Positions 15,177-22,133 are shown, numbered from the stretch's first letter. The stretch is DNA of 25,542 nt from an uncultured Ruminococcus sp. (GCA_945867875.1 CAMBJF010000008.1:1-25542); one strand, 5' to 3'. Numbers and translations are program-made. Notes: generated from the letters alone by a model not told the origin.

Positions 15177-15201
15177 TTAAATCACCACAGGGGGAATATC
15201 A

Positions 15202-15825
15202 GTGAATTTTCTCGAAGAAAGAATTGTAAAAGACGGTATCGTCAAGGAGGGAAATGTCCTTAAAGTTGACAGCTTCCTCAATCATCAGATGGACATAAGG
15301 CTTTTTGAGCAGATTGGCGCAGAGTTCAAGCGCCGTTTCGAGGGCAAGGACATCACAAAGATACTTACCATAGAAGCCTCAGGCATAGGCATCGCCTGCA
15401 TCGTTGCAAGATATTTTGACGTGCCCGTGGTATTTGCCAAGAAGTCCCAGAGCATCAACATCGAGGGCGATGTATATGTGGCAGAGGTGGAGTCCTTTAC
15501 CCACAAGCGCACAAATCAGGTCATCGTTTCAAAGAAATATCTTTCCCCCGAGGATAAAATACTCATCATCGACGATTTCCTCGCAAACGGCTGTGCCCTC
15601 CAAGGACTTATCTCTATCATAAACGCTGCGGGAGCTGCTGTTGAGGGAATAGGCATCGTCATCGAAAAGGGCTTCCAGATGGGCGGTCATACCATAAGAA
15701 ACCTTGGCTATCACCTTGAGTCCCTTGCAATAGTTGACAGTATGGACGCAGCAACAGGAACCGTTTATTTCCGTGACCAGTCTCAGGGGGTACATAATGC
15801 AGAAAACTCAGAATGTATCAACTGA
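15202..15825 (+). CDS. xpt: Xanthine phosphoribosyltransferase
   Basis: A 207-residue type I phosphoribosyltransferase that salvages xanthine to XMP using PRPP. The PRPP motif ILIIDDFLANG is centred on Asp123/Asp124. The N-terminal LEERIVKDGIVKEGNVLKVD and the LNHQMDIRL hood region match Xpt rather than hypoxanthine or adenine transferases. The KKSQSIN segment is also typical. The start is a GTG at 15202, 6-7 bases after AGGGGGA; no in-frame ATG lies upstream. The last 29 bases overlap the permease gene. Pairing with a xanthine permease in one operon is the well-known xpt-pbuX arrangement, which couples uptake to salvage. Confidence 0.96.
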   Translation: MNFLEERIVKDGIVKEGNVLKVDSFLNHQMDIRLFEQIGAEFKRRFEGKDITKILTIEASGIGIACIVARYFDVPVVFAKKSQSINIEGDVYVAEVESFTHKRTNQVIVSKKYLSPEDKILIIDDFLANGCALQGLISIINAAGAAVEGIGIVIEKGFQMGGHTIRNLGYHLESLAIVDSMDAATGTVYFRDQSQGVHNAENSECIN

Positions 15826-17149
15826 AAACATCTATCGCCTTGAAGGACGTGTGCCCATAGGAAAGGCTATCCCTTTCGGACTTCAGCACATTCTTTCAAT
15901 GTTCGTGGCGAACATTGCCCCCATAATCATCGTGGCAAACGCCTGCGGACTGAGCAGCACCCAAAGCGCAGCCCTTATCCAGAGCGCAATGCTCATTGCG
16001 GGAATAGGCACGCTTATCCAGCTTTTCCCCCTGTGGAAGGTGGGCTCGGGGCTTCCTATCGTAATGGGAATAAGCTTCACATTCGTTTCTATCCTCTGCT
16101 ACATCGGTGCAGCCTATGACTACAACACGGTGGTGGGAGCGGTGCTCATCGGCGGACTGATAGAGGGAATACTGGGACTTTTTGCCAAATACTGGATAAA
16201 GCTTATCTCCCCCATAGTTGCGGCAAGCGTGGTAACGGCTATCGGCTTTTCCCTTTTGTCGGTGGGAGCGGCATCATTCGGCGGCGGCAGCGGAAGTGCC
16301 GATTTCGGCAGTGCTTCAAACTGGATACTGGGCCTTATAACCCTCCTCTGCTGCATACTTTTCAACATTTTCGCAAAGTCATTTTTAAAGCAGCTGTCCG
16401 TACTTTTCGGACTTGTTGTGGGCTACATAGTGGCAATATTTATGGGCAAAGTGGATTTCTCCGCTCTTGCGGGAGTGGGAATAATCTCACTTCCTCAGAT
16501 AATGCCCTTTGCGCCCAAATTTGACATCAACGCAATAATCTCCGTAACGCTCATATTCCTCGTGTCCGCCACCGAAACTATCGGAGATACATCAGCAGTA
16601 TGCTCTGCGGGTCTCGGACGTGATGTTACGGTAAAGGAAACATCGGGCTCCATTGCCTGCGACGGCTTTGTAAGTTCCCTCTCATCAATATTCGGCTGCC
16701 TGCCCATAACCTCGTTCAGCCAGAACGTGGGACTTGTGGCGATGACAAAGGTGGTAAACCGCTTTACTATCGGAACGGGCGCCGTGATAATGATACTTTC
16801 GGGCATATTCCCATTCCTGGGCGCCGTTCTTGCCACCCTCCCCGACGCAGTCCTCGGCGGCTGCACCATTATGATGTTCGGAACAATAGTTGTGAGCGGT
16901 CTCCAGATGATAGGCAAGTGCGGCTTTACTCAGCGAAACATCGTAATAACCGCCCTTTCCCTCAGCATAGGTCTGGGATTTACACAGGTCCCCGAGATAT
17001 TCTCCGTTTTCCCCAGCATCGTGCAGAATATTTTTGCTGAAAACTGCGTGGCTGTTGTGTTCATTGTTGCGGTGGTGCTTAATCTTGTTCTGCCGAAGAA
17101 TATGGATAATGAGACTGCTTTGGAAAAAGCGGAAGCTGAAAAAGAATAA
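15797..17149 (+). CDS. pbuX: Xanthine permease (NCS2 family)
   Basis: A 450-residue membrane protein with about 12-14 helices of the nucleobase-ascorbate transporter family. It has FGLQHILSMFVANIAPI at the start, the substrate-site segment ATETIGDTSAVCSAGLGRD, and the family signature QNVGLVAMTKVVNR. It should bring xanthine into the cell by proton symport for use by Xpt. Xanthine rather than uracil is inferred from the operon partner. The ATG at 15797 is chosen over an upstream start because CAGGGGG lies 6 bases before it and the next residues match the family. It overlaps xpt by 29 bases, so translation is probably coupled. Confidence 0.93.
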   Translation: MQKTQNVSTENIYRLEGRVPIGKAIPFGLQHILSMFVANIAPIIIVANACGLSSTQSAALIQSAMLIAGIGTLIQLFPLWKVGSGLPIVMGISFTFVSILCYIGAAYDYNTVVGAVLIGGLIEGILGLFAKYWIKLISPIVAASVVTAIGFSLLSVGAASFGGGSGSADFGSASNWILGLITLLCCILFNIFAKSFLKQLSVLFGLVVGYIVAIFMGKVDFSALAGVGIISLPQIMPFAPKFDINAIISVTLIFLVSATETIGDTSAVCSAGLGRDVTVKETSGSIACDGFVSSLSSIFGCLPITSFSQNVGLVAMTKVVNRFTIGTGAVIMILSGIFPFLGAVLATLPDAVLGGCTIMMFGTIVVSGLQMIGKCGFTQRNIVITALSLSIGLGFTQVPEIFSVFPSIVQNIFAENCVAVVFIVAVVLNLVLPKNMDNETALEKAEAEKE

Positions 17150-17186
17150 TATTTTTGAGCGTATTCGCAGAAAAAGCTTATTTTCA

Positions 17187-17222
17187 CAAAAAAAACCTCC
17201 CCGAAAAAGGGAGGATTTTTTT
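17187..17222. terminator. Bidirectional terminator between pbuX and the MATE gene
   Basis: The stem CCTCCC (17196-17201) / GGGAGG (17209-17214) has eight or more A to its left and a 7-base T-run to its right. It serves both convergent transcripts. Confidence 0.92.
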
Positions 17223-17225
17223 GTA

Positions 17226-18563
17226 TTATTCCGCACTGCCCTGAATTTTCCCATAAGGCGCAGCCATAAACTGCTTATAGAAAATCACGCCCACAATACT
17301 TGTGATAAGCTCCGTCACGGGATATGTGAGCCAGAAATAGTCAAGCCCGAAGCGTGAGAAAATATATCCCAGTGGCACGAACAGTATGACCGTTCGTATC
17401 ACCGTGAGCAGGGAGCTTTTGAAGCCTCTACCCACCGCCTGAAAGAAAACGGGGAAAATAAGGGAAGTCACCATGGGGATAAAGCTTATGCCGATGTAGA
17501 TAAATCCAACCTTGCCAATTTCAACAACAAGGTCATCGGAGGTGAACACCCGCAGCATCTGCTCAGGGATAAGTATGAAGCAAAGCGTTCCTAAAAACAT
17601 CAATGCCCAGCCGAACAGCACCGAACTTTTCAGCACATTTTTACATCTTTCAACATTTCTCGCCGCATAGTTGAAACTTATTACGGGCACGATGCAGGTC
17701 TGCATTGCGCTGAGGGGGATAAAGAAAAACGTCTGCCATTTGTAGTAAAGTCCGAGGGCTGTGACAGCTTGGTCGGAGAAGCCCGCAAGTATCATATTCA
17801 GACCGAAAATGTAAAAGGTGTAGGCTGACTGCATAATGATGTTGGGAATGCCTGCGCCGAATATTTTTTTCACATACCGTGGATATTTGGACAAATTCGG
17901 AGATTTTCTATACCCCTTTTTCATCACGATAAGTGCGGCGGCTATCTGTCCCGCAGCGGTGGCAATGGCGGCTCCCGAAATTCCAAACTTCGGCAGACCG
18001 AACATTCCGAAAATGAGCAGGGGGTCAAAGATTATATTGACCACCGCTCCCACTATCTGAGCTATCATCGGCGTTTTCATATCGCCGTTTGCCTGACATA
18101 CCTTTGTCCAGATGCTCTCGGTGAAAAGTCCGATACTGCCCACGCAGACTATCCTGCCGTATGCCACAACTCCCGCAATGACCTCCTCCGAATCGGTGGA
18201 TATCCTTGCGTAAAAGGGCATTGCAAAGAAAAATATCACCGCAAATACCGCCCACATCACCAGCGCAAGTGGCGTTCCCGTTCCTGCGTATTCGTCCGCC
18301 TCGTCCTTTCTGCCAATGCCCAGCTTTGCGGCGATGACCGTGTTTATGCCAACGCCCGTTCCCACCGCAAGGGCTATCATAAGGAGCTGAATGGGATATA
18401 TAACGGACAGTGCGGTAAGTCCCGCTTCGGAATTTCTGCCCACAAAAAAGCTGTCAACAATGTTGTAAACTGCCTGGATAAGCTGCGCCAGCATAACGGG
18501 TGGAGCCATTTTCAGAAGTATCTTCCAGACGTTTTCTTTTCCGAAAAATTCATTTGTTTCCAT
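17226..18563 (-). CDS. MATE-family efflux transporter
   Basis: A 445-residue membrane protein with about 12 helices in two similar halves. It opens with WKILLKMAPPVMLAQLIQAVYNIVDSFFVG, the standard MATE start, followed by ALSVIYPIQLLMIALAVGTGVG. The internal ANGDMKTPMIAQIVGAVVNI segment and the second-half FNYAARNVERCKNV are also characteristic. Such proteins export drugs or metabolites in exchange for Na+ or H+; the substrate here is unknown. The start follows GGAAAG. It lies downstream of the serCA operon terminator. No clear promoter of its own is seen, so it may rely on partial read-through. Confidence 0.94.
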   Translation of the reverse strand: METNEFFGKENVWKILLKMAPPVMLAQLIQAVYNIVDSFFVGRNSEAGLTALSVIYPIQLLMIALAVGTGVGINTVIAAKLGIGRKDEADEYAGTGTPLALVMWAVFAVIFFFAMPFYARISTDSEEVIAGVVAYGRIVCVGSIGLFTESIWTKVCQANGDMKTPMIAQIVGAVVNIIFDPLLIFGMFGLPKFGISGAAIATAAGQIAAALIVMKKGYRKSPNLSKYPRYVKKIFGAGIPNIIMQSAYTFYIFGLNMILAGFSDQAVTALGLYYKWQTFFFIPLSAMQTCIVPVISFNYAARNVERCKNVLKSSVLFGWALMFLGTLCFILIPEQMLRVFTSDDLVVEIGKVGFIYIGISFIPMVTSLIFPVFFQAVGRGFKSSLLTVIRTVILFVPLGYIFSRFGLDYFWLTYPVTELITSIVGVIFYKQFMAAPYGKIQGSAE

Positions 18564-18576
18564 AAATCAGACTTTC

Positions 18577-18613
18577 CAAAAAACAGGCAGAGCGTTTATT
18601 TTGCTCTGCCTGT
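18577..18613 (-). terminator. Terminator of the serC-serA-membrane protein operon
   Basis: An 11-bp stem ACAGGCAGAGC (18583-18593) / GCTCTGCCTGT (18603-18613), followed on the - strand by six T (18582-18577). Confidence 0.92.
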
Positions 18614-18618
18614 CATTT

Positions 18619-18987
18619 TTATTTAAGAATATCTATCATACCGAATATGAAAACCTTTTTTCCGCTGCCGAGAATGGCAAGGATAAGATTTTCGATGTAG
18701 TAAAAGAGTGACGCAAGACCAAAAACAACATTCGCCACCCCTGTGATGATGCCGCCCACCAAGGGGATAAAGCCAAGCAGCCCGATTATCTTCATTGCAA
18801 TCCCCATTATCACAATGACAATGAACGTCACAAGCGACTGGTTCGCTCTGAACATACAATAGGGGGAATATTTCTTATCCTTTATCAGATAGGGGAGGAA
18901 GAACAGGAACGGAAATGCTGCAATAAGCGCACCCAGCCCCAGATTCTCGCTCTTGTCAGACGAGCTGAAAACTTCTTCGCTTTTCAT
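18619..18987 (-). CDS. Small membrane protein, DUF4870-like
   Basis: A 122-residue protein with a polar N-terminus (about 15 residues) and three hydrophobic helices (LGALIAAFPFLFFLPYLI, the LVTFIVIVIMGIAMKIIGLL region and VFGLASLFYYIENLILAI). The YSPYCMFRANQSLVTFIVIV stretch, where a short loop with Asn-Gln leads into a helix, resembles DUF4870/TM2-associated small proteins. That assignment is tentative. It begins 20 bases after serA with an AAAGGCGG site and ends just before a terminator, so it is the third gene of the serine operon. Its link to serine synthesis is unclear. Confidence 0.75.
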   Translation of the reverse strand: MKSEEVFSSSDKSENLGLGALIAAFPFLFFLPYLIKDKKYSPYCMFRANQSLVTFIVIVIMGIAMKIIGLLGFIPLVGGIITGVANVVFGLASLFYYIENLILAILGSGKKVFIFGMIDILK

Positions 18988-19007
18988 ATACGGTCCGCCT
19001 TTCAGTC

Positions 19008-20171
19008 TTACTTGATGACTCTTACTCTGATAACATTCTCAACTGCGGAGAGCTTGGAAACTATCTCGTCGGAGATATCGCCCGATGCATCGATCATTGT
19101 GCAGGCATAGTTCTTCTTGGAGGGGCTTATCATATTTTCAATATTGATTGAAGCCGCACCGAGAACAGATGTTACCTCAGAGATAACAGCGGGAACATTT
19201 CTGTGAAGAACAACGATCTTTGTGCCCACAGCGTTCATCTCAGCATTGGGGAAGTTAACGGAGTTCTTAATGTTGCCGTTCTCGATGAAGTCGATAAGCT
19301 CATTTGCAGCCATAACAGCGCAGTTATCCTCGGACTCGGGAGTAGATGCGCCAAGGTGAGGAACGCAGATAGCGTTCTTAACGCCGATAATTTCATCGGA
19401 GGGGAAGTCAACGATATAGGAAGCAACCTTGCCGCTTTCAAGTGCAGCAATGATAGCGTCGGAATCAACCAGCTCGCCTCTTGCGAAGTTCAGTATTCTT
19501 ACTCCGTCCTTCATAAGAGCGATGGTCTCAGCGTTGATAGTGCCCTTTGTCTCGGGGTTGTAGGGAACGTGGATAGTAACATAGTCAGCGGCAGCATAAA
19601 GCTCCTTAACGTCGGAAACTATCTTGATGCCGGGGTTCATAGAAAGAGCAGCCTTAACGGAAAGATAGGGGTCATAGCCTACTACCTTCATTCCGAGAGC
19701 CATTGCAGCATTTCCCACCAGAACGCCGATAGCGCCCATACCGATGATGCCGAGGGTCTTGCCGCTTATCTCAGGGCCTGCAAAGTTGGACTTGCCCTTT
19801 TCCACCATTTTGCCCACCTCAGCGCCGTTGCCCTTGAGGGAAGCAGCCCATGTGATAGCGTCGGTTATCTTTCTGGAGCTCATAAGAAGACCTGCGATAA
19901 CAAGCTCCTTAACTGCGTTTGCATTTGCACCGGGGGTGTTGAAAACAACGATGCCCTCTTCTGCGCAGCGGTCAACGGGAATGTTGTTGACACCTGCACC
20001 TGCTCTTGCAATGGCAAGGAGGTTCTTGCCAAACTGCATATCGTGCATAGCTGCGGAACGAACCATTATTGCGTCAGGCTCGGAAACGCTGTCGGAAACG
20101 GTGTACTTTGCCTTGTCGAAAATATCCGTGCCGCAGGCAGCGATTTTATTTAATGTAAGAACGTTTATCAT
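19008..20171 (-). CDS. serA: D-3-phosphoglycerate dehydrogenase
   Basis: A 387-residue enzyme that oxidises 3-phosphoglycerate to phosphohydroxypyruvate, the first step of serine synthesis. The NAD-binding site is GIIGMGAIG (141-149). The catalytic triad is Arg231 (NFARGELVD), Glu260 and His272 (PHLGAST). A C-terminal ACT domain (about 317-387) could bind serine for feedback control. It is the short form without the intervening domain. The ATG at 20171 is chosen because GAAAGGAAAGAG lies just upstream; an in-frame start 75 bases earlier would add a non-family peptide overlapping serC. It follows serC by 55 bases with no terminator between them. Confidence 0.97.
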   Translation of the reverse strand: MINVLTLNKIAACGTDIFDKAKYTVSDSVSEPDAIMVRSAAMHDMQFGKNLLAIARAGAGVNNIPVDRCAEEGIVVFNTPGANANAVKELVIAGLLMSSRKITDAITWAASLKGNGAEVGKMVEKGKSNFAGPEISGKTLGIIGMGAIGVLVGNAAMALGMKVVGYDPYLSVKAALSMNPGIKIVSDVKELYAAADYVTIHVPYNPETKGTINAETIALMKDGVRILNFARGELVDSDAIIAALESGKVASYIVDFPSDEIIGVKNAICVPHLGASTPESEDNCAVMAANELIDFIENGNIKNSVNFPNAEMNAVGTKIVVLHRNVPAVISEVTSVLGAASINIENMISPSKKNYACTMIDASGDISDEIVSKLSAVENVIRVRVIK

Positions 20172-20226
20172 TGTAGCTCTTTCCTTTCGTGACGATATAT
20201 TTAAATTAGTGCTCAGTAAAGAAAGA

Positions 20227-21306
20227 TCAGGAATTTTCCTCTTCAAACTTCTTCATAAATGCAACGAGCTTCTCGCAGCCCTCGATAGGCATAGCGTTGT
20301 AAACGGAAGCTCTCATACCGCCAACAGTTCTGTGACCCTTGATGTTGATAAATCCTGCCTTCTTAGCCTCTGCAACGAACTTGGCATCAAGCTCCTCATT
20401 GCCTGTAATGAAGGGGATATTCATAAGAGAACGATCCTTGCCCTGAACGGTAGCCTTGAACATCTTGGAGCTGTCAAGGAAATCATATATAATAGCAGCC
20501 TTCTTAACGTTGTGAGCCTTCATAGCCTCAAGACCGCCCATTTCCTTTACCCACTCAAGAACGAGCTTCAGGATATAGATAGAATATGTAGGAGGAGTGT
20601 TGTACATAGAGCCGTTATCAGCGTGTATCTGATAGTTGAGCATTGTGGGAGTGATGTCCTTTGCGTGACCGATCATATCCTCACGGATAATAACAACAGT
20701 AAGACCTGCAGGGCCCATATTCTTCTGTGCGCCTGCATAAATGAGAGCAAACTTGCTTACGTCAACGGGTTCGGAAAGAATGCAGGAAGACATATCAGCA
20801 ACGAGGGGTACATCAACATCGGGAAGCTCAGCCCACTTTGTACCGTAAATAGTGTTGTTGAGGCAGATGTGGAAATAATCCGCATCGGGTCTGCACTGGC
20901 TCTTGTCTATCTCAGGGATATAAGAGAAGGTCTTATCCTTGGAAGAAGCCACAGCCTTTGCATCGCCGTAGCGGGAAGCCTCCTGGAAAGCCTTGTTAGC
21001 CCACTGACCTGTGATAGCGAAGTCAGCCTTGCCGCTGCCTGTCATAAGGTTGAGGGGAATCATAGCAAACTGTGTGGACGCACCGCCCTGGAGGAAAAGT
21101 ACCTTGTAGTTGTCAGGAATGGACATAATCTCTCTCAGAAGAGCCTCAGCCTCATCAATGATTGCCTGATACTCCTTTGAACGGTGGGACATCTCCATTA
21201 CAGACTCGCCTGTGCCCTTATAATCGAGCATCTCCGCAGCTGCTTTTTCGAGAACCTTTTCAGGCAGCATAGCGGGACCTGCCGAGAAATTATAAACTCG
21301 TGCCAT
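20227..21306 (-). CDS. serC: Phosphoserine aminotransferase
   Basis: A 359-residue PLP enzyme that converts phosphohydroxypyruvate and glutamate to phosphoserine. The N-terminus YNFSAGPAMLPEKVLEKA is typical. The SHRSKEYQAIIDEAE segment, QGGASTQFAMIPLN and the PLP-lysine region YAGAQKNMGPAGLT (Lys195) all match SerC, as does the TPPTYSIYILKLVLEW stretch. Length is normal. It is the first gene of the operon with serA and is driven by a near-consensus promoter with an ~80-base leader. A separate serB for the last step is not in the window. Confidence 0.98.
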   Translation of the reverse strand: MARVYNFSAGPAMLPEKVLEKAAAEMLDYKGTGESVMEMSHRSKEYQAIIDEAEALLREIMSIPDNYKVLFLQGGASTQFAMIPLNLMTGSGKADFAITGQWANKAFQEASRYGDAKAVASSKDKTFSYIPEIDKSQCRPDADYFHICLNNTIYGTKWAELPDVDVPLVADMSSCILSEPVDVSKFALIYAGAQKNMGPAGLTVVIIREDMIGHAKDITPTMLNYQIHADNGSMYNTPPTYSIYILKLVLEWVKEMGGLEAMKAHNVKKAAIIYDFLDSSKMFKATVQGKDRSLMNIPFITGNEELDAKFVAEAKKAGFINIKGHRTVGGMRASVYNAMPIEGCEKLVAFMKKFEEENS

Positions 21307-21394
21307 TGTAAAAATCTTCCTTTCTATGCCTTAACGGCTATTTCTCCGCAAATTACAGAGAAACAAAATATTATAGTGACCGATACTAATTACC

Positions 21395-21423
21395 ATTATA
21401 TCACTGTGCAAGATAAAAGTCAA
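21395..21423 (-). promoter_or_regulatory. serCA operon promoter
   Basis: On the - strand: TTGACT (21423-21418), a 17-base spacer and TATAAT (21400-21395). The start would be near 21388. The leader before serC (about 80 bases) shows no riboswitch or T-box pattern that I can recognise. Confidence 0.9.
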
Positions 21424-21480
21424 GGCGAATTTTGCAATTTAATGCGGCAAATTCTGCAAATTCAGTGGTATCAACAATAT

Positions 21481-21509
21481 TTGAAAAAATATACAGGGCG
21501 TGATATAAT
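21481..21509 (+). promoter_or_regulatory. Promoter of small peptide gene, copy 1
   Basis: TTGAAA (21481-21486), a 17-base spacer and TATAAT (21504-21509). It is one base weaker at the -35 than copy 2. Confidence 0.85.
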
Positions 21510-21543
21510 TACGTTGGCTGCTTGCCCCGAAAGGGGGTGTTAT

Positions 21544-21559
21544 CGGTGGCGTTTATTTC
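21544..21559 (+). repeat. Direct repeat, 5' member, copy 1 (covers peptide start codon)
   Basis: CGGTGGCGTTTATTTC. Its partner CGGTGGTGTTTATTTC lies at 21723-21738, where the antisense RNA would begin; 15 of 16 bases match. GTGTT precedes both members by one or two bases. Confidence 0.9.
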
Positions 21560-21632
21560 ATTTCTCTTGTCCGTAGCGGCAAGTGTGGTTGCAAACTACA
21601 TATGCAAATGGCTGGACGGTGACAAGAAGTAA
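21546..21632 (+). CDS. 28-residue hydrophobic peptide, Fst-like type I toxin candidate, copy 1
   Basis: A GTG start is followed by 28 codons and TAA. The peptide begins MAFISFLLS, continues with a hydrophobic helix to about residue 19, and ends ICKWLDGDKK. One membrane helix with a short charged tail is the form of Fst-type toxins, which damage the cell membrane; Fst itself has a similar helix and an acidic LD-containing tail. The ribosome site AGGGGGTG (21532-21539) sits 6 bases before GTG. Its G-run can pair with CCCC (21525-21528) across a GAAA loop, hiding the site in the mRNA. A consensus-type promoter lies directly upstream and an opposing promoter downstream. Family membership is inferred from size and layout, not from a match. 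Confidence 0.75.
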   Translation: MAFISFLLSVAASVVANYICKWLDGDKK

Positions 21633-21677
21633 GGCAGCACCAGCCTAAAGGTCAGCCGCCTTTCAAAATAATGGTCA

Positions 21678-21712
21678 GACCCCCTAAGGAAGTAGCATTT
21701 CCTTAGGGGGTC
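21678..21712. terminator. 14-bp hairpin shared by both transcripts, copy 1
   Basis: GACCCCCTAAGGAA (21678-21691) / TTCCTTAGGGGGTC (21699-21712) with loop GTAGCAT. The tail on the + strand is ATTTGTGTT, rich in T but broken; on the - strand it is poor. It is probably a bidirectional terminator and RNA recognition loop. Confidence 0.8.
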
Positions 21713-21722
21713 ATTTGTGTTC

Positions 21723-21738
21723 CGGTGGTGTTTATTTC
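21723..21738 (+). repeat. Direct repeat, 3' member, copy 1 (antisense 5' end)
   Basis: CGGTGGTGTTTATTTC, partner of 21544-21559. It lies 4-5 bases downstream of the predicted antisense start. Confidence 0.9.
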
Positions 21739-21748
21739 TACATTTATT

Positions 21749-21777
21749 ATTATATACCCTTTACCCAAAAAAGTCAA
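21749..21777 (-). promoter_or_regulatory. Antisense RNA promoter, copy 1
   Basis: On the - strand: TTGACT (21777-21772), a 17-base spacer and TATAAT (21754-21749). Confidence 0.85.
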
Positions 21778-21817
21778 TACCCTAATACATCACATTATTC
21801 AGCGGTATTAACAATAT

Positions 21818-21846
21818 TTGACAAAATATACAGGTCGTGATATAAT
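21818..21846 (+). promoter_or_regulatory. Promoter of small peptide gene, copy 2
   Basis: TTGACA (21818-21823), a 17-base spacer and TATAAT (21841-21846): full consensus. Confidence 0.9.
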
Positions 21847-21880
21847 TACGTTGGCTGCTTGCCCCGAAAGGGGGTGTTAA

Positions 21881-21896
21881 AAGTGGTATTAATTTC
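21881..21896 (+). repeat. Direct repeat, 5' member, copy 2 (covers peptide start codon)
   Basis: AAGTGGTATTAATTTC, identical in 16 of 16 bases to its partner at 22060-22075. It differs from the copy 1 repeats at four positions that changed in both members. Confidence 0.92.
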
Positions 21897-21969
21897 ATTT
21901 CTCTTGTCCGTAGCGGCAAGTGTGGTTGCAAACTACATATGCAAATGGCTGGACGGTGACAAGAAGTAA
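21883..21969 (+). CDS. 28-residue hydrophobic peptide, Fst-like type I toxin candidate, copy 2
   Basis: Same length and sequence as copy 1, except residues 2-3 are Val-Leu in place of Ala-Phe (MVLISFLLS at the start, ICKWLDGDKK at the end). The two changed residues are encoded inside the 5' direct repeat, so they follow from the altered repeat and remain hydrophobic. The same GAAA-loop hairpin overlaps the AGGGGGTG ribosome site, and the GTG start is kept. From codon 4 on, the DNA is identical to copy 1 through the stop and beyond. The promoter is full consensus. Confidence 0.75.
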   Translation: MVLISFLLSVAASVVANYICKWLDGDKK

Positions 21970-22014
21970 GGCAGCACCAGCCTAAAGGTCAGCCGCCTTT
22001 CAAAATAATGGTCA

Positions 22015-22049
22015 GACCCCCTAAGGAACTCGTACTTCCTTAGGGGGTC
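22015..22049. terminator. 14-bp hairpin shared by both transcripts, copy 2
   Basis: The stem is identical to copy 1 (22015-22028 / 22036-22049), but the loop is CTCGTAC in place of GTAGCAT. CTCG fits the YUNR pattern of antisense-RNA recognition loops. Confidence 0.8.
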
Positions 22050-22059
22050 ATTTGTGTTT

Positions 22060-22075
22060 AAGTGGTATTAATTTC
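22060..22075 (+). repeat. Direct repeat, 3' member, copy 2 (antisense 5' end)
   Basis: AAGTGGTATTAATTTC, partner of 21881-21896. Confidence 0.92.
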
Positions 22076-22084
22076 TACAGTTAT

Positions 22085-22113
22085 ATTATATACCCTTTTA
22101 CCAAAAAAGTCAA
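22085..22113 (-). promoter_or_regulatory. Antisense RNA promoter, copy 2
   Basis: On the - strand: TTGACT (22113-22108), a 17-base spacer and TATAAT (22090-22085). Confidence 0.85.
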
Positions 22114-22133
22114 TACCCTGCTTTACGCAAATT

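Larger units (their letters stand above)
21678..21742 (-). ncRNA. Predicted antisense RNA (antitoxin), copy 1
   Basis: An opposing promoter places the 5' end near 21742. The RNA would begin with the complement of the 3' direct repeat and run into the shared hairpin, about 65 bases if it stops there. It would be complementary to the peptide mRNA's 3' part, and through the repeat also to its start region. This matches RNA II of the pAD1 par locus. The 3' end is uncertain. Confidence 0.65.
22015..22078 (-). ncRNA. Predicted antisense RNA (antitoxin), copy 2
   Basis: The 5' end is expected near 22078 from the opposing promoter, followed at once by the complement of the copy 2 direct repeat and then the shared hairpin. 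Same reasoning as copy 1; the 3' end is uncertain. Confidence 0.65.
21461..22119 (+). repeat. Tandem duplication (period 337 bases) of a type I toxin-antitoxin-like module
   Basis: Copy 1 spans about 21461-21782 and copy 2 about 21798-22119. Each matching landmark (the + promoter, peptide start, hairpin and 3' direct repeat) is offset by exactly 337 bases, and the opposing promoters by 336. Within the core, 132 consecutive bases (21560-21691) are identical to copy 2. The octamer GCAAATTC borders the pair on both sides (21456-21463 and 22127-22134), which could be a target duplication but is short. Confidence 0.95.

Noticed and set aside
15032..15201. Purine (guanine) riboswitch upstream of xpt
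   Set aside because: I looked for the conserved aptamer segments and two-hairpin kissing-loop layout; they are absent.
15734..15796. Extended start of the xanthine permease within xpt
   Set aside because: The ATG at 15797 has CAGGGGG six bases upstream and fits the family N-terminus.
20172..20246. Extended serA start at 20246
   Set aside because: The 25 extra residues overlap serC and are not part of the family; the ATG at 20171 has a good ribosome site.
19744..21180. Long + strand open frames opposite serA and serC (316 and 478 codons)
   Set aside because: Both are antisense shadows of well-identified enzymes; the peptides are Cys/Ser-rich and match nothing.
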